From: an uncultured Prevotella sp. | GTDB lineage: Bacteria > Bacteroidota > Bacteroidia > Bacteroidales > Bacteroidaceae | NCBI GenBank assembly: GCA_900553465.1 | Contig: USDT01000002.1 | Span: 62,001-126,000, forward strand | Direction: 5' to 3' | DNA length: 64,000 nt | Part shown: one piece after another, positions 37,395-46,509 of the stretch | Position numbering within the stretch: position 1 is the stretch's first letter | Layout: the number at the start of each line of letters is the position of its first letter | The notes under the pieces: generated by a model | Databases searched by the model: none | Told to the model about the DNA's origin: nothing | What the model saw: only the letters and a program-made list of their open reading frames with translations | Translations under genes and position numbers: made by a program

Positions 37395-37560
37395 CATGAT
37401 TCAGAAAAATGATAAGGCCCGTATCGCGTTCTGAAAGAGCCCGTATCGAGCGGTGATATGGCCCGTATTGAGTGCTGATATGGCCTATATCAGATACTAA
37501 AATAGCCCGTTTCGTAAATCCGAACGGGCCGTTTCGCAGCAGGTGAAATCCTATACTTAT
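37395..37560. repeat. Dispersed intergenic repeat, copy G (core only)
   Basis: Six units at exact 22-bp steps (37410, 37432, 37454, 37476, 37498, 37520), the cleanest array in the window; the third and fourth begin TGATATGGCC. The T-rich and inverted-repeat modules of the full copies are missing. It lies in the convergent gap between the lipoprotein gene and the YeiH gene; the rest of that gap (37108-37394) shows no gene. Confidence 0.75.
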
Positions 37561-37626
37561 AAAAGTTATACATATAATGAATAAGTCATCTTCTTCTGAT
37601 CTTCTGTCAGATTTGCATTGTCTGTA

Positions 37627-38658
37627 TTATCCCAGCATCGGTGCCACATATTTGGCCAGAACATATCCGCCGCCCATAAGCCATACAAACAATATGAAAG
37701 CCAGTATAAACGGTTTCGCACCAGCCTTGCGGAATTTGTCGATACTTGTCTCTGCACCGAGTGCTGTCATAGCCATTGTCAGGAGGAATGTGTCGAATGT
37801 GTTGATGAAATCAACCAGTCCGGCCGGCAGAAGATCGAGAGAATTGAATCCTATCACAACGAGGAACAGAATGGCAAACCACGGCATGGATATCTTTCCG
37901 CGTCCGCTTGCGTCGCCGCTCTTTACGGCTGCTCTCATCACGCTGTAGCTTATTATGAGCAGTACAGGTACAAGCATCATCACGCGAATCATCTTCACGA
38001 TTATCGCAGGGTCTGACACTTCCTTGCCCATTGCGTTTCCTGCACCTACTACGTGTGCTACCTCATGAACCGTACTTCCTGTGAAAATTCCCATTTCCTG
38101 CGGTGTGAGATCAACGATACCGTTGCGATACAATATAGGATAAAGGAACATTGCTATCGTTCCGAATATAACAACCGTTGATACAGCCACAGCTGTCTTG
38201 TATGGTTTCACCTTTATGGCCGACTCTGTTCCCAGTATGGCAGCCGCTCCGCAGATGCCGCTTCCCACTGATGTCAGCAGTGCGATGCCCCGGTCCATTT
38301 TCATCAGCCGGCCTATCATCACTCCGCCGCATATTGTCACTGCCACGATTATAGCATCGATGCATATTGCCGGGATGCCCACTTCCACAACATTCTGGAA
38401 CGTAAGCCTGAAACCGTAGAGTATGATACCGATGCGCAATATTCTTTTCGAACAGAATTGTATGCCCGGCACCCATGTCTCCGGCAGATTATTGCGGAGG
38501 CTGTTGGCATAAAGCATACCAAGGATAATGCCGACAATCATCGGGCTGAACGACAGACTTTTTACAAACGCCATGTCGCCGATGTAGAATGCGGCACATG
38601 AGAACAGTGTGATTAGCAGCACGCCATGCAGCATACTGCTGCGCTTTTCACTTAACAT
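37627..38658 (-). CDS. YeiH/UPF0324 family membrane protein
   Basis: 343 residues with about ten hydrophobic segments. LSFSPMIVGIILGMLYANSLR, FCSKRILRIGIILYGFRLT, TSVGSGICGAAAILGTESAIK and GAGNAMGKEVSDPAIIVKMIRVMML are typical of the family, annotated as putative sulfate exporters. Transport role is by family only. Its 5' region contains a 66-bp tandem repeat that carries promoter-like boxes on its strand. Confidence 0.9.
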   Translation of the reverse strand: MLSEKRSSMLHGVLLITLFSCAAFYIGDMAFVKSLSFSPMIVGIILGMLYANSLRNNLPETWVPGIQFCSKRILRIGIILYGFRLTFQNVVEVGIPAICIDAIIVAVTICGGVMIGRLMKMDRGIALLTSVGSGICGAAAILGTESAIKVKPYKTAVAVSTVVIFGTIAMFLYPILYRNGIVDLTPQEMGIFTGSTVHEVAHVVGAGNAMGKEVSDPAIIVKMIRVMMLVPVLLIISYSVMRAAVKSGDASGRGKISMPWFAILFLVVIGFNSLDLLPAGLVDFINTFDTFLLTMAMTALGAETSIDKFRKAGAKPFILAFILFVWLMGGGYVLAKYVAPMLG

Positions 38659-38694
38659 AAGCTTTAATTTTGATTTATAATAAAAAGTTTAAAA

Positions 38695-38837
38695 TGCAAA
38701 GATAAGGCAAATGAGTGGAAAGAAAGTCTGTTTTCAATTTCCCGAGTGTAGCTTATCTTATGCAAAGATAACGCAAACGAGCGGAAAGAAATTCTGCTTT
38801 CAATTTCCCAAGTGCAACTTATCTTGTGCAAAGATAA
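38695..38837 (-). repeat. 66-bp tandem repeat with -7 boxes upstream of the YeiH gene
   Basis: Two full copies (38695-38760 and 38761-38826) at about 83% identity and the first part of a third (38827-38837). Each copy starts TGCAAAGATAA, which on the - strand contains TATCTTTG, the Bacteroidota -7 box (38697-38704, 38763-38770, 38829-38836). At each junction TTATCTT and AAGATAA form a palindrome around a 4-base centre. The repeat lies directly upstream of the YeiH gene and could be a duplicated promoter; the -33 TTTG is not evident in the copies. Confidence 0.85.
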
Positions 38838-39019
38838 TTAAAAAAGCTTTGTAGTATCGGTTTTTCATGATATTTTCTTCATCTTTATGTTTCATTTTGA
38901 CAGATGCAGTATCTGATACCTGCTGTTGGTAGTGCAGTCTTATAACAGTTGTATAATATGTCTTTTACAGAAAAACCGTTCCCCTTTTCATCCTTTATCT
39001 ATCTGATAGAGTAGGAAAT

Positions 39020-39055
39020 AAAAAGCGGCTAAAAATATATTTTAGCCGCTTTTAC
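39020..39055 (-). terminator. Terminator downstream of lgt
   Basis: Stem AAAAGCGGCTAAAA / TTTTAGCCGCTTTT with a short AT loop (about 39021-39053). A and T runs on both sides let it work in both directions; it lies about 50 bases past the lgt stop. Confidence 0.88.
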
Positions 39056-39106
39056 TTTTCTTTTTAAATAGTTCCTTTTTCTTGTTCTGTTAGAACATCT
39101 ATCGAT

Positions 39107-39949
39107 TTAATTGCTTTTTCGTGACTGTATATAGCTTCGCAAAATAAGGTATAAACCTAAAACTATAAAAGGAACGCTTAACAGTTGCCCCATATTGAAA
39201 AACAAAGAGTCTTCGAAACTTTCTTGATTTTCTTTAGTATATTCTAAAAGGAAGCGCATGAGAAAAATGGCAAAGATACTAAAACCAAAATAGAAGTAGC
39301 TTCCGATTTTAAAAATATGTCTTTTATATTTGTACAGGGAATAAGCAATTAAGAAAATAATAAAATAACTTAATGACTCATACAGTTGTGATGGATGTCT
39401 TGGTAAATCATCAACATGCCAGAATATAAAAGCCCAGGGCACATCAGTCGGTCGTCCAATAATTTCAGAATTCATTAAATTTGAAATTCTAATAAAAGCT
39501 CCGCCTAATGGAGCCAAGATAGCTATTACATCTATAACCTTAGGGAAAGGAATGTGAACTTTTCGTGAGTATAACAACATGGAAATGAACAAACCTATTG
39601 CTCCTCCGTGGCTTGCCAATCCTTTGTATCCTATAAATTCGTAAACTCCATTTGCATTCTCTCTAAACGGAATAAATATTTCAATTATATGAGAAGAAAA
39701 ATATTCAAAATCATAAAACAGACAGTGTCCTAGTCTTGCACCTCCGAAGATACCAATAATAGCATATATAAAAAGTTTCTCCATTGCATCCAGAGTATAA
39801 ATATTCTCTTTCTTATATATGTGACCAATTATATAGTAACAAACAACAAGTCCGGTAACAAAGATCAAACCGTAATATTGAAGCTTAACAGGACCAAGAC
39901 TGAATATAACAGGATCTATATCCCAATTTATGTATAATATTGTATTCAT
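39107..39949 (-). CDS. lgt: Prolipoprotein diacylglyceryl transferase, atypically AT-rich
   Basis: Moves diacylglycerol from phosphatidylglycerol to the lipobox Cys of prelipoproteins in the inner membrane. 280 residues with about seven membrane helices. Family motifs: LQYYGLIFVTGLV, GGARLGHCLFYD, SHGGAIG with the key His, the Lgt signature region RISNLMNSEIIGRPTD, and RHPSQLYES. The coding sequence is visibly more AT-rich than its neighbours (many AAA, ATA, TTT codons), which suggests recent acquisition or replacement from a low-GC relative. A 54-codon ORF ends 12 bases upstream. Confidence 0.95.
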   Translation of the reverse strand: MNTILYINWDIDPVIFSLGPVKLQYYGLIFVTGLVVCYYIIGHIYKKENIYTLDAMEKLFIYAIIGIFGGARLGHCLFYDFEYFSSHIIEIFIPFRENANGVYEFIGYKGLASHGGAIGLFISMLLYSRKVHIPFPKVIDVIAILAPLGGAFIRISNLMNSEIIGRPTDVPWAFIFWHVDDLPRHPSQLYESLSYFIIFLIAYSLYKYKRHIFKIGSYFYFGFSIFAIFLMRFLLEYTKENQESFEDSLFFNMGQLLSVPFIVLGLYLILRSYIQSRKSN

Positions 39950-39961
39950 TTATTTTGTGGT

Positions 39962-40126
39962 TTATATTTCTGTATCTACTTTTATTTTCCTGGAAATTTT
40001 ATGTTCGTCACGTATAGGGCACAGTTCCCGGTATACCTTTTCCTTATCGCCCTGAATAACTTTGATCCCGTTACGCAATCTTCTGTTTTCTTCTTGAAGA
40101 AGCTGTAACTCTTTTCTTCTGTTCAT
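39962..40126 (-). CDS. 54-residue basic helical protein upstream of lgt
   Basis: A short ORF (ATG 40126, TAA 39962) of 54 residues, MNRRKELQLLQEENRRLRNG at the start, rich in Lys, Arg and Glu, with a heptad-like helical first half and one Cys. It lies 12 bases before lgt on the same strand and shares its AT-rich base composition, so both look like one transferred unit. No family is recognised. The coding call rests on spacing, composition and amphipathic pattern. Confidence 0.55.
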   Translation of the reverse strand: MNRRKELQLLQEENRRLRNGIKVIQGDKEKVYRELCPIRDEHKISRKIKVDTEI

Positions 40127-40276
40127 CAGATATCATTTCTGCATGTACTTTTTTTCAGTAGCTTTTGTATAAGTTCAGGAACCGGAAACTGTTGCCGTAT
40201 AGAAAAACGAAAATGGTTTTCTGTTTTGAGATATAAGTTCTATGTATATCTTACAGAAGCTTCCGTCCGTTGCCCG

Positions 40277-42757
40277 TCACTTCTTTATCATCTCCATTTT
40301 CAGAGTCTTTTCTTTCAGCGGCATCGGATATGCGCTCAGCCATATCTCCGGACTTATCCTTTGTCCGGTTATTGTGCCCTTCTTATTGCCGTCGTCAGGT
40401 CGGTCACTGTTGCTGTAATCCATGTTGCGGTTCAGTGCCAGCACGTAAGCCTCAATCTTTTTGCCAGCCATATCCTTGGTGAGCGGCAGATAGTATGTAT
40501 AGTTCTTGTCGCTGCCGGCACTCTTATATTCCCACGTGTTCGATGTGAACGACGGTGCACGGTCGGGACATCCCACATACTCGCCATCTATCTTCAGACC
40601 TGCCCATGCTCCTTCATATCCGTGATAACCGTTCACAGCCACGCACAGATAGGCGCCGTCAGGTATCTCGTCGAGTGTTATCTCGCTCTTCCATGCCTTT
40701 TGTGCCAGACATGTCGCGCTTCCGTAGGGGCGGAACAGGTTTGATGCGCGCCAACGACTGTTGTCCACTTTCTTTCCATCCTTGTATCCGCTAACCTCCG
40801 ACAGACGTATGGGGCACGGTGAGAAACGCACAAACCTCACGTCACCGGCATCCTTAAGGTCTATCTCCATTTTCTTTCCTGCCATGAAAGTGATTGGTTT
40901 CCAGCTTTTCAGGTCGGCCGATACGTAAGCCTCCACGCCCTCGTATGATTTCAGTGGGGTGATGGAATACTCGTCGAACGACTCGATAACCAGTTTGTCC
41001 AGCTGCTGTTTCTCGCCCATGTCAAGACAGAATCCTGATTCGCCGAACGGACGTATGTCGCCCCAGCGCATGGCTATAGAGAATCCTGTTTGCGGATCAC
41101 CGTCGAACAGGTTGCGGTCCCATATCTCTCGCGCTCCGAATATCTCCTGGCCGAAGAAAGCATCCCGCGCAGCTTTCACCTGAGGAATGGCCGTTTCACC
41201 CGAGCGTTTCAGCGAACGGACCTCGAGTGCATTGTTGTCGGCGGCGAAGCATGTGGCGTAGTATAGAGCCTCGGCGTCGGTCGGCACGTCGCATCCCTGC
41301 ATGTCGGCCAGTTTGCGGTAGGGCGACATTTTGAGCTTCTGTCCGTCGAAAGTCAGCGTCACCTGCTGTCCCTTCAGCAGTTTGCGCGTCTGCTCACCGT
41401 CGATTTCGGCAGAGCTGAACAGTTCGCCTCCGCGCTCCATTCTCACCTTGTATTTCTCTCCCGGTTTACCGAGCAGCTTCACTTCTGCCGTATTGCCTGC
41501 GCGGTCGTTTATGATGTGATATGGTATTCCGCTTAGTGCCACCTTGTCCTTTTCTTCGTCTGTCGTTATCTTCACCAGTGCCACGCGGAACGGCATCACC
41601 TCAACCTCCATTTCAGTGCCGTAGTCATGGTTGCCAAGGTCGTATATGTAAGGATGATAAAGCCGTGCCTTCACCTTACGGCCGTTATCCTTCAGTCCGG
41701 CCTCCGAGTCGAGTCTGATGCGGTAGGTCTTCTTTTCCCACGACAGGTTGCGCAGCGTGATGAACTGCGTACGGCCGTCGCCTCTCGATATCGCACCGTC
41801 GCCGTAGCGTTCGGCAGGCAGTTTTGTGCCGCTCGTCAGAATGTCGCGGTAGTCACGGTGCAGGTTGTATATGTATGCAAGATAGGGAAACTCATCGTCC
41901 CTCAGCAGCCAGGGGTTGGCGTAAATCTGCGGTGCCAGTATCAGTTCGCGGTTGAACGCCTGCAGAATGAGGTCGTCCTCCCAATAGTCAAGACATGACG
42001 ACAGACACACACCGTGGTCCTCCGTCAGTCGTGTCATGTTGTCCGGAGCTTTCCGGCTCAATGCTCTTGCACGGTGGTGAGGTGCCGTCACGTCGTTTGT
42101 CATGAACACGTCGATGTATGTTTCTTCGCCGCCCATCAGATATGTGGTGGAAAACTTGTCGCCCGGTCCGAGGTTCAGACGGTGGTTCAACAGTATGAAT
42201 CCCGGATCCTCCTGCCTGATGGCCTTCATCATCTGTTCGAAATTGCCATACATCTCCGGCCGCAGCTGTCCGCACACGGCGTCCATCTTGAAGAGCTTGA
42301 ACTTGTATTTCTTCACCAGTTCGGTCATGACGTCCATGCGTTCGGCAGCTTCTGCCGGTGTGTTGCCGAATCCGTCAGGACCGCACCATACTCCGAACTG
42401 CGTGCCTATCGACGACGCCTTGCTGCATATTGCGTCCAGACCATTGGGAAACTGTTGCTTGAAACGCTCCGAACGTGTGCTGCCATAGCGCTTCGCACCA
42501 TCGAGAGCTCCTGCGTCGAAAGCATATATGTCGAGCTGCATGCCGTATGTGTCGTGCAGCCATTTGAAGAAGTCGAGATTTATCTGGGTCTGTTTCTCCG
42601 TCGGTCCCTCATTCGTGTTGTTTATCCACGAGAAGTATTCCGAGTACGACGGTGTGTTTTCCGCTGCGCCACCTACGGGCAGTGCCTGACCATACGATGC
42701 GGTTGAGGCCAACGCCAGAAGAAGTGCGGACAGGAATGGTTTGTAGTTCTTGTTCAT
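40277..42757 (-). CDS. Large exported clan GH-D-like glycoside hydrolase with C-terminal sugar-binding-type domains
   Basis: 826 residues with a signal peptide (to about ASYGQA). Residues of about 35-340 look like a TIM barrel of the alpha-galactosidase clan (GH27/GH36 type): LDIYAFDAGALDG, FGVWCGPDGFG, FKLFKMDAVCG (D159 in the nucleophile position), FILLNHR and EDHGVCLSSCLDYWEDD with candidate acid/base Asp. A beta-sandwich follows (about 345-400), then a discoidin-like domain (about 545-690, IWDRNLFDGDPQTGF to VRFVRFSPCPIRLSEV) and a further beta-rich domain. I cannot assign a GH family with certainty. It may be transcribed alone or after tadA. Confidence 0.75.
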   Translation of the reverse strand: MNKNYKPFLSALLLALASTASYGQALPVGGAAENTPSYSEYFSWINNTNEGPTEKQTQINLDFFKWLHDTYGMQLDIYAFDAGALDGAKRYGSTRSERFKQQFPNGLDAICSKASSIGTQFGVWCGPDGFGNTPAEAAERMDVMTELVKKYKFKLFKMDAVCGQLRPEMYGNFEQMMKAIRQEDPGFILLNHRLNLGPGDKFSTTYLMGGEETYIDVFMTNDVTAPHHRARALSRKAPDNMTRLTEDHGVCLSSCLDYWEDDLILQAFNRELILAPQIYANPWLLRDDEFPYLAYIYNLHRDYRDILTSGTKLPAERYGDGAISRGDGRTQFITLRNLSWEKKTYRIRLDSEAGLKDNGRKVKARLYHPYIYDLGNHDYGTEMEVEVMPFRVALVKITTDEEKDKVALSGIPYHIINDRAGNTAEVKLLGKPGEKYKVRMERGGELFSSAEIDGEQTRKLLKGQQVTLTFDGQKLKMSPYRKLADMQGCDVPTDAEALYYATCFAADNNALEVRSLKRSGETAIPQVKAARDAFFGQEIFGAREIWDRNLFDGDPQTGFSIAMRWGDIRPFGESGFCLDMGEKQQLDKLVIESFDEYSITPLKSYEGVEAYVSADLKSWKPITFMAGKKMEIDLKDAGDVRFVRFSPCPIRLSEVSGYKDGKKVDNSRWRASNLFRPYGSATCLAQKAWKSEITLDEIPDGAYLCVAVNGYHGYEGAWAGLKIDGEYVGCPDRAPSFTSNTWEYKSAGSDKNYTYYLPLTKDMAGKKIEAYVLALNRNMDYSNSDRPDDGNKKGTITGQRISPEIWLSAYPMPLKEKTLKMEMIKK

Positions 42758-42895
42758 GTTTTTATATAATAAGGTTTTGTGTTCAGTTGTAAACAGTCAT
42801 GACATGTGATGCAATGCCATGTCTGTCGGATGACGTAAGCAGTACAGATGAGGCTTGTGTCTATGGTGTTGTGGCCGCTACGTACGGATTGTATG

Positions 42896-43348
42896 CTATC
42901 TCTTGTTCTTGAAGAAATCCTGCATCAGCTGCCGGCATTCCTCTTCGAGCACTCCGCTTACAACCGTTGTCTTGGGATGCAATGCTCCGGGGGCGAAGCG
43001 TGAAAAGCCGCGCTTCTCGTCGGCTGCGCCGTAAACCACGCGTTCTATCTGCGACCATCCCAGTGCACCGGCGCACATAACGCACGGCTCAACCGTGACA
43101 TACAGCGTGCATCCCTTCAGATATTTGCCGCCGAGCGAGTCGGCAGCAGCCGTTATGGCCTGCATTTCGGCGTGTGCCGTCACGTCGTGAAGGGTTTCGG
43201 TGAGGTTGTGTGCACGTGCTATTATCTTGTCCTGACACACCACCACTGCGCCGATCGGTATCTCCCCGGCATCTCCGGCTTCGTGTGCTTCGGCTAGTGC
43301 CATGCGCATGAATTTCTCGTCTTTGGTCTGCTGGTTGTCGTTTTCCAT
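42896..43348 (-). CDS. tadA: tRNA-specific adenosine deaminase
   Basis: Converts A34 to inosine in the anticodon of tRNA-Arg(ACG). 150 residues of the cytidine/deoxycytidylate deaminase fold: zinc ligand H59 and catalytic E61 in HAEMQAI, and zinc ligands C89 and C92 in PCVMCAGAL. Typical length and N terminus (FMRMALAEAHEAGDAGEIPIG). All catalytic residues are intact. Confidence 0.94.
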   Translation of the reverse strand: MENDNQQTKDEKFMRMALAEAHEAGDAGEIPIGAVVVCQDKIIARAHNLTETLHDVTAHAEMQAITAAADSLGGKYLKGCTLYVTVEPCVMCAGALGWSQIERVVYGAADEKRGFSRFAPGALHPKTTVVSGVLEEECRQLMQDFFKNKR

Positions 43349-43574
43349 TGCTGCGGATTTTGTTTCTGTCTGCTAAGTTACTACAAAAAAATCGCTGTAC
43401 GGATGTTTTCTCTGAAAATCTTTAACCGTAATAGTCATCTCATGCCATTTGCCCGACTCTGTTGATAAATAGTTGTGTTAAATAGAAAAGTTTTTCTTTT
43501 CATCATGAAAAATTCAATGTCAGAATCTTTGGTGTGTTTATGTGATTTATCAGAAGTTCCAAATAACATGTAGT

Positions 43575-44133
43575 TTACATAAAACCCGGAGGACCAGCTT
43601 ACGGTTTTTCTTGACTTTTTTTTGACAAAATTTTTTCGCAAAAGAGGTGTGAAGGAATGTTAAATCGTACCTTATAAAGCCTCTTTCAGCATGAATGGCT
43701 TTGGCATATACCCTGTAACATAGTTTGGAACAATTCATTCCGCATTCTGATTAAGCCCGTTTTAGGGTCTGATATAGCCTGTTTCAGGGTGTGGTTTGGT
43801 GCATTTCAGCCCCTGATATGGGCTATATCGCATGCTGAAATGGTGCTTATTGCAAGACGAAAAAATGGATGTCAAACATAAGTTGTTGCTGTTCAATAAC
43901 TTGCGTGAGACTCTCATAATTCGCGTATTTGCGCCCGACGGAGAGTCTGCCCGCAAATCCGCGCTTATTTTTCGGGGTAGAACAGGAAACTCTGACCGAA
44001 AAATCAGAATCTGGTTACAATCTGAAAGTTGCCCGTTTTGTCTAATTCCAGCAGAAGAAAACAACGCTTATTCGGGGATTGAAGCTGCGGTCTTTTGTTG
44101 AAATCAATTCTCGCTTAATTTCTATTGAACCGT
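43575..44133 (+). repeat. Dispersed intergenic repeat, copy D (full type)
   Basis: About 559 bp. Left module: AAAACCCGGAGGA, CTTACGG and TTCTTGACTTTTTTTTGAC. Core: five 22-bp-phased units at 43748, 43770, 43792, 43814 and 43836. Right module: inverted repeat CGCGTATTTGCG (43922-43933) / CGCAAATCCGCG (43952-43963) with an 18-base loop containing GGAGAGTCTGC, then TTTTTCGGGGTAGAACAG. It sits in the divergent gap between tadA and the lipoprotein gene. Confidence 0.82.
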
Positions 44134-44295
44134 TTGTTCCGTGCTTCGTTTCCTGCTTTTGATGTCTGTGCCTGATGCATCAGCATTGTCTTTGTCATAT
44201 TTTCATATCTAACAGTTATAAACATCACAGTAATCTAATTATCTTCTCCATTGTGTTATTTTATGTTTAAAACAGCTTTTCCGTGATATTTTGTT

Positions 44296-44303
44296 TACCT
44301 TTG
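44296..44303 (+). promoter_or_regulatory. -7 promoter element of the lipoprotein pair
   Basis: TACCTTTG matches TAnnTTTG. No exact TTTG at -33 (TTTT is present at 20-bp spacing). Leader about 140 bases to 44449 or 200 bases to 44509. Confidence 0.5.
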
Positions 44304-44448
44304 TGCTATCAGTCTGCGGGCAGTCTTTATGATGTGATGAGTGCGCGCAGGGCGTCTGTTGTTCCGTCGGTGCCTGTATCATATCTTATCGGGCTGTTTC
44401 CGGCGGATGGACATAGTGTATGAAAATGAATAACTCAAACCTGATAAT

Positions 44449-45447
44449 ATGAAAACAAAAGAATCAAACTCCTTGTTTTCCGGCGTATTGCTGCCGATAA
44501 ACTTACTCATGAGAATTCTTGTTTTTCTTCTGCCGGCTGTGCTTTTGTGCGGGTGCTCGTCGTCGGATGACGGCAGTGGCGATGGTGGCAATCCTGTTCC
44601 GGAATACGATCGCTCGCTTGTCGGTACGTGGCAGATTTCGGATAACGGCGGCGACCAGTCGGCTCCGGGCACTCTTGTGTTGGAGGCTGACGGCAAAGGT
44701 ACTTATGACGACGGCACACTGAAATGGTATACGTCGGAACGAAAACTATATATCAGTTTCGACAACGGACGCCGCATAAAGGGTGATTTCTATTATGTGG
44801 ACGGTGCCGAACTCACCATCCAGGGGAGTAATCTTGTTTACACCACGTCGTTTCCTGCTGTCGGCCGCTGGTATGCGGAGGATTTCAAGGGCGGATTTTT
44901 CAGCTACGACTTCAGCGATACAGGCGTATGCAAGACGTACGGCTTTGATGATGGCGGCAATCAGGTGAAGCGCGATCTTTGGTGGTTCCGCATTCCGCAG
45001 GGCGTTGTGCTCGATTATGACGGATATACACGTACTTTGCAGTTCGACCTGGATGGTGACCGGATGATTGTCGAGGGCGAGGGAACGTTCGTACGCGATG
45101 TCCCTGTTTACGGAAACTGGCGTTCGGTATATACCGAGAATGGTCCGATAGGACAGGATTCTGAAGATTATTCCGAACTTGAAATAATAAAGAAGGAATA
45201 CGGCAGTTTCTTCTATTGCACTTATCATAGCGATGAGTGCATAGGGTCAGGGCCGTGCACGATGACCGTGTCGTGCGTCATGGAGCTGTTCCCTGACGGC
45301 GGCCAGATGTATATACGCAATGATGACAGTGTGAATATAGTCATCTATTATCGTTTCCATTATGACAAGACTACGGAAAAACTTTATCTTGAGCTTAGCA
45401 AAGAGGTCGGATTCAATAAATACAGTGGGTATGAAATGGTTGAATGA
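44449..45447 (+). CDS. Lipocalin-like lipoprotein of unknown function
   Basis: Up to 332 residues. A lipobox LCGC follows a hydrophobic stretch; Met 21 (44509) gives a more usual signal peptide (MRILVFLLPAVLLCGC), while 44449 has the A-rich context favoured in this phylum, so the start is open. After a Ser/Asp/Gly linker come two beta-rich parts with lipocalin-like openings (SLVGTWQISDNGG near 60, GNWRSVYTENG near 225). The 3' end overlaps the next gene by 17 bases. Cell-surface or periplasmic binding role is possible; no ligand is predicted. Confidence 0.75.
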   Translation: MKTKESNSLFSGVLLPINLLMRILVFLLPAVLLCGCSSSDDGSGDGGNPVPEYDRSLVGTWQISDNGGDQSAPGTLVLEADGKGTYDDGTLKWYTSERKLYISFDNGRRIKGDFYYVDGAELTIQGSNLVYTTSFPAVGRWYAEDFKGGFFSYDFSDTGVCKTYGFDDGGNQVKRDLWWFRIPQGVVLDYDGYTRTLQFDLDGDRMIVEGEGTFVRDVPVYGNWRSVYTENGPIGQDSEDYSELEIIKKEYGSFFYCTYHSDECIGSGPCTMTVSCVMELFPDGGQMYIRNDDSVNIVIYYRFHYDKTTEKLYLELSKEVGFNKYSGYEMVE

Positions 45448-46279
45448 TATATTAAGGACGGCCGCCTGTGCCGGAGTTATGATGCTGCCTGTGTTGTTTT
45501 CGGCATGCAGCGACAGCGACGACAGTAATGATGACGGAGGTGACGGCACGGCTGATAGCGGGCTGGTGAAGATAGCTTATACGGCAGACCGGACGTCGGA
45601 AAACATTTTCGGACAGATGAACTTTGGTGTGACGTTTGCCAGGTCCGACGGCGACGGCAGTGTGAGTATGGCCGATGTGCGCGAGAGTTACGACTCCATT
45701 GTGTGGAAAGTGGAGGAGACCGGCCGTTCGTTCAAACTCATGGACAACGTACACATGACCATGCAGTGGGGACACTGTTTCTATCTGCCGGGCAGCTATA
45801 CCACGTATGTCGTGGGCTATAAGGCCGACCGCGAGATATTCCGCACCGAGTCTGTGGCTCTGAAAGTGACGGACAACAATGATTTTCTGTGTTGGAACTG
45901 GAACGAGATAACGGGCAACGAGAGCAATACGGGGTATGAAAACGTGCTTGACGGTGGCTTCCTGCTTTCTGTCAATCCGATGATGAACGGCGGAGTGACG
46001 GGTGCGGAGCTCATGATGTGGAACAACGGACATGACGACAATGTGTTTTATGACACATCGGTCAATGCCCTTTATGCTTATCTCACGCAGCTTTGCGGTG
46101 CTCCTCTCATCGACCGTGGCTCTCCTGATTTGCAGGATGCCTACGCCGGACAGTTCGCCTATCATCACGAGGGTGCCACTCCGCTGGCCTTATGGCATAC
46201 GGCTAAGGCACGCATCGTGCTGCTCGGCATCGACCGCGAGGGCTTGAAGCTCTGCCGGGCATACGCCGAACCGCTTTGA
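45431..46279 (+). CDS. Second lipoprotein of the pair, unknown function
   Basis: 282 residues. Signal peptide with lipobox FSAC, then an acidic Asp/Ser/Gly linker typical of Bacteroidota surface lipoproteins and a Trp/Tyr-rich, beta-type body (SIVWKVEETGRSFKLMDNVHMTMQWGHCFYLPGSYTTYVVGYK). The pattern resembles PKD-like folds but is not assigned. The start at 45431 gives the signal peptide and overlaps the upstream gene by 17 bases, which implies coupled translation and a shared function. Confidence 0.75.
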   Translation: MKWLNDILRTAACAGVMMLPVLFSACSDSDDSNDDGGDGTADSGLVKIAYTADRTSENIFGQMNFGVTFARSDGDGSVSMADVRESYDSIVWKVEETGRSFKLMDNVHMTMQWGHCFYLPGSYTTYVVGYKADREIFRTESVALKVTDNNDFLCWNWNEITGNESNTGYENVLDGGFLLSVNPMMNGGVTGAELMMWNNGHDDNVFYDTSVNALYAYLTQLCGAPLIDRGSPDLQDAYAGQFAYHHEGATPLALWHTAKARIVLLGIDREGLKLCRAYAEPL

Positions 46280-46327
46280 CATAGTATAGTCTGACGGCAC
46301 ATCGCAGCGCCGGATGATAAACATATT

Positions 46328-46374
46328 CCGCAGACCGGGTGTTAATTTTTAAGTTAACGGTCTGCGGATTTTTT
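46328..46374 (+). terminator. Terminator of the lipoprotein pair
   Basis: 9-bp stem CCGCAGACC / GGTCTGCGG (46328-46336 with 46359-46367) with an inner GTTAA/TTAAC pairing, then ATTTTTT. Confidence 0.92.
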
Positions 46375-46509
46375 CGTGGTCTTTTTTCTGAATCAGCGTG
46401 CAGCAGGAATCCGTTCAGGTTATTTCGCAGTGTGATGAGTGTTACGTAATATTCTGCTTGACGTATATCGCAGAGCGTGTCATATTTTATCGTATGCCCG
46501 GCTGTTTCT

